Assembly: GCA_017626295.1 (NCBI GenBank) | Contig: JAGAJB010000009.1 | Location: 1 to 64,000 of the forward strand | DNA from: Clostridia bacterium | GTDB lineage: Bacteria > Bacillota > Clostridia > Oscillospirales > Acutalibacteraceae | DNA: 64,000 nucleotides | Direction of reading: 5' to 3' | In this document: positions 62,485 through 64,000 of the stretch, piece after piece | Layout: every line of letters begins with the position of its first letter | Position numbering within the stretch: position 1 is the stretch's first letter | The notes under the pieces: model-generated | What the model saw: the letters and a program-made list of their open reading frames with translations, nothing else | Databases searched by the model: none | Told to the model about the DNA's origin: nothing | Position numbers and translations under genes: made by a program

Positions 62485-64000
62485 ATGTCTAAAAAGGTAT
62501 TGGCAGTTATCCTGTCCCTTATCCTTACTTTTTCAGTGATTACTGTTCCGGTTGGTGCAGCGGATATTGTACTTCCCGAAACAAGCATTGAAAATGTATT
62601 CAATATGTTTATTGACCAACTCTTATCTTATATCCTTAAATATCTTAACAAATATTGGCCCGGATATGAAGATAAATGGAGTACAAGCGAAGATTATGTA
62701 CCCGAAAACTTCTACCAAGGTGAAGAAACTTTTGATAAAACAGTTTCTCCCGATGCTCAGTGGAAAGTGGGCTATGCAGGTGCATCACTTCTTGAAGGTA
62801 TCGACCCCATGAGTGGCGACTATTTCCTTGCAGGTTCTCTTGAACCCATCGTTGGCCGTGTTCCCACACAGGTTATCGACGATCAGAGAGTGCGCGTTTA
62901 TGCTATCAGCGACGGTGTTAGCGGTACTGTTGTTCATGCAGTAATCGACGGTTTCGGTTTCTCTCGCGGCGACGTTATGGAAATTCGTTCAAGAATGGCT
63001 GATTTCGCAGAAAAATACGGTGTTGTAGCTATTAACGTTTCCGTTCTTCATCAGCATTCCTGTATCGACACACTCGGTATGAACGTTCCTCTTGCACAGG
63101 CGCTTATTATGAATACCGGTAACGCTGCAACAGGCGGTCTTCTTGACGATCAGAAAGTTCAGAAGAATCAGCAGTTTATGGAAAACCTTTTCACAAAAAC
63201 CGTTTATGCTATGAAGCGCGCAGTAGTGAATATGAAAACAGGTGACCTCTACTACGGTTCTGTTGATGTTGCTGATTACATTAAAGATAAGCGTGATCCT
63301 CAGGCTATCGACAGCGAAATCCAGAGACTTCGTTTCGTTCCCGAAGATGGCACAGGCGAAACCTGGATTCTTGAAGCAGGTATCCACTGCACAAGTATCG
63401 GTGCAGGTCCCGAAGAACTTACTGCTGACTATCCCTACTATATCGAAAAAACCATCCGTGAGGAAATCGGTGCGAACGTTGTATTTGTTCAGGGTGCAGA
63501 ACTTGCTATCACTACAAGAGAAATTCTTCTTTGCGGTGAATGTGATTCTATTGCAAACGTTGCACATACAGATGACGGCGTTGAAATCAGTTGCCCCAAC
63601 GGTTGTGGCGAAGTTGCATTCGGTGAAGATATAGGCGAAGCAAACGACATCTGGTATCAGAACAATATCGGCGATAAAAACGATTTCGAAACAATGGCAG
63701 AGTATGGTTACATTCTTGCTCAGAAAGTTATCGCTATCGAGGAAGAAGAGAAACTTGATCCTGTTCTCAACATCGCAATGCAGGAAGTTGCTCTTGATGT
63801 AGATAACCAGATTCTTACACTCGCAGCACGCGAAGATGTTCTTAACGCAGTTATCACAAAAGCCGGCGACGGATACAATATGATTACAGAAATCGGTTAT
63901 ATGGAACTCGGCAACAGTGTTGCAGTATTCCTTTGCCCCGGTGAATTTGATCCTATTCTTATCTATGGCGGTCCCGAATCAGGCGACGCTTCCTGGACAG
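62485..64000 (+). CDS. Secreted neutral/alkaline ceramidase-like protein (partial, runs off the right edge)
   Basis: Open from ATG 62485 to the window end (505 codons, no stop). The ribosome binding site aaggaggagatcc is nearly the full complement of the 16S anti-SD. A signal peptide (MSKKVLAVIL... VPVGAAD) precedes a domain resembling neutral ceramidases: WKVGYAGASLLEGIDP, RVRVYAISDG, VSVLHQHSCIDTLG (His pair), and VVFVQGAELAITT. Such enzymes hydrolyse the amide bond of ceramide, but many bacterial members have unproved substrates. The missing C-terminus prevents a full check. Confidence 0.72.
   Translation, partial: MSKKVLAVILSLILTFSVITVPVGAADIVLPETSIENVFNMFIDQLLSYILKYLNKYWPGYEDKWSTSEDYVPENFYQGEETFDKTVSPDAQWKVGYAGASLLEGIDPMSGDYFLAGSLEPIVGRVPTQVIDDQRVRVYAISDGVSGTVVHAVIDGFGFSRGDVMEIRSRMADFAEKYGVVAINVSVLHQHSCIDTLGMNVPLAQALIMNTGNAATGGLLDDQKVQKNQQFMENLFTKTVYAMKRAVVNMKTGDLYYGSVDVADYIKDKRDPQAIDSEIQRLRFVPEDGTGETWILEAGIHCTSIGAGPEELTADYPYYIEKTIREEIGANVVFVQGAELAITTREILLCGECDSIANVAHTDDGVEISCPNGCGEVAFGEDIGEANDIWYQNNIGDKNDFETMAEYGYILAQKVIAIEEEEKLDPVLNIAMQEVALDVDNQILTLAAREDVLNAVITKAGDGYNMITEIGYMELGNSVAVFLCPGEFDPILIYGGPESGDASWT

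Overview
The window looks like chromosomal DNA of a strictly anaerobic, low-GC, Gram-positive Clostridia member, probably a gut or rumen Oscillospirales-type organism. The taxonomic call is inference. It rests on strong AAGGAGG-type ribosome binding sites, sigma-A-type promoters with 16-17 bp spacers, a glgB-glgC-glgD-glgA operon (the GlgD paralogue is typical of Firmicutes), a TagF-like teichoic-acid enzyme, oxygen-sensitive 2-hydroxyacyl-CoA dehydratase-type proteins, and plant or host glycan enzymes (alpha-galactosidase, alpha-L-rhamnosidase, L-fucose isomerase). I recognise no rRNA, tRNA, CRISPR array, insertion sequence or prophage. Genes are densely packed on both strands.

Layout. 0.1-2.9 kb: a CrtI-like FAD oxidoreductase and a ferredoxin-NAD reductase-like protein, start-to-stop adjacent, then a PHP-domain metallohydrolase. 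3.9-9.6 kb: sugar use, with a membrane-anchored GH36 alpha-galactosidase, a beta-propeller glycosidase-like protein, an MFS transporter and a histidine phosphatase. 9.6-13.6 kb: signalling genes, with a divergent HTH protein/Ser-Thr kinase pair, a 55-aa ribbon-helix-helix protein divergent from two membrane zinc-ribbon proteins, and palindromic sites between them. 13.7-16.5 kb: a metallophosphoesterase and an M20 peptidase on the minus strand. 16.7-25.4 kb: a long plus-strand run holding the most unusual locus: a CooC-type ATPase, two 2-hydroxyacyl-CoA dehydratase-type subunits, their activator ATPase, a 51-aa membrane protein, an acetyl-CoA-synthase-like domain protein and a methyltransferase. 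25.5-26.9 kb: a type I glutamine synthetase interrupted by two single-base frameshifts. 27.0-34.7 kb: a membrane-anchored duplicated-domain protein, L-fucose isomerase and a 1433-aa secreted repeat protein. 34.7-39.5 kb: glyA and the nadA-nadB-nadC operon for NAD synthesis. 39.5-46.3 kb: a teichoic-acid/glycosyltransferase fusion and a MarR-controlled heterodimeric ABC exporter. 46.6-52.4 kb: glycogen synthesis. 52.4-64 kb: small regulators, two amidohydrolases, rsmA, a GH78 rhamnosidase, fructose-bisphosphate aldolase, dCMP deaminase, a YjdF-like membrane protein and a partial ceramidase-like secreted protein cut by the right edge.

How the genes work together. The glycosidases, transporter and FucI feed sugars into central metabolism (class II aldolase), and surplus hexose goes to glycogen through GlgC/GlgD/GlgA/GlgB. 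The CooC/dehydratase/ACS-like cluster looks like an ATP-driven, metallocluster-dependent low-potential enzyme system of unknown substrate, and is the best candidate here for undescribed biology.

Caution on sequence quality. Three apparent one-base losses, each explicable as a shortened homopolymer, disrupt two genes: 16668-17194 and, twice, the glutamine synthetase. Residual indel errors in the assembly are as likely as true pseudogenes.
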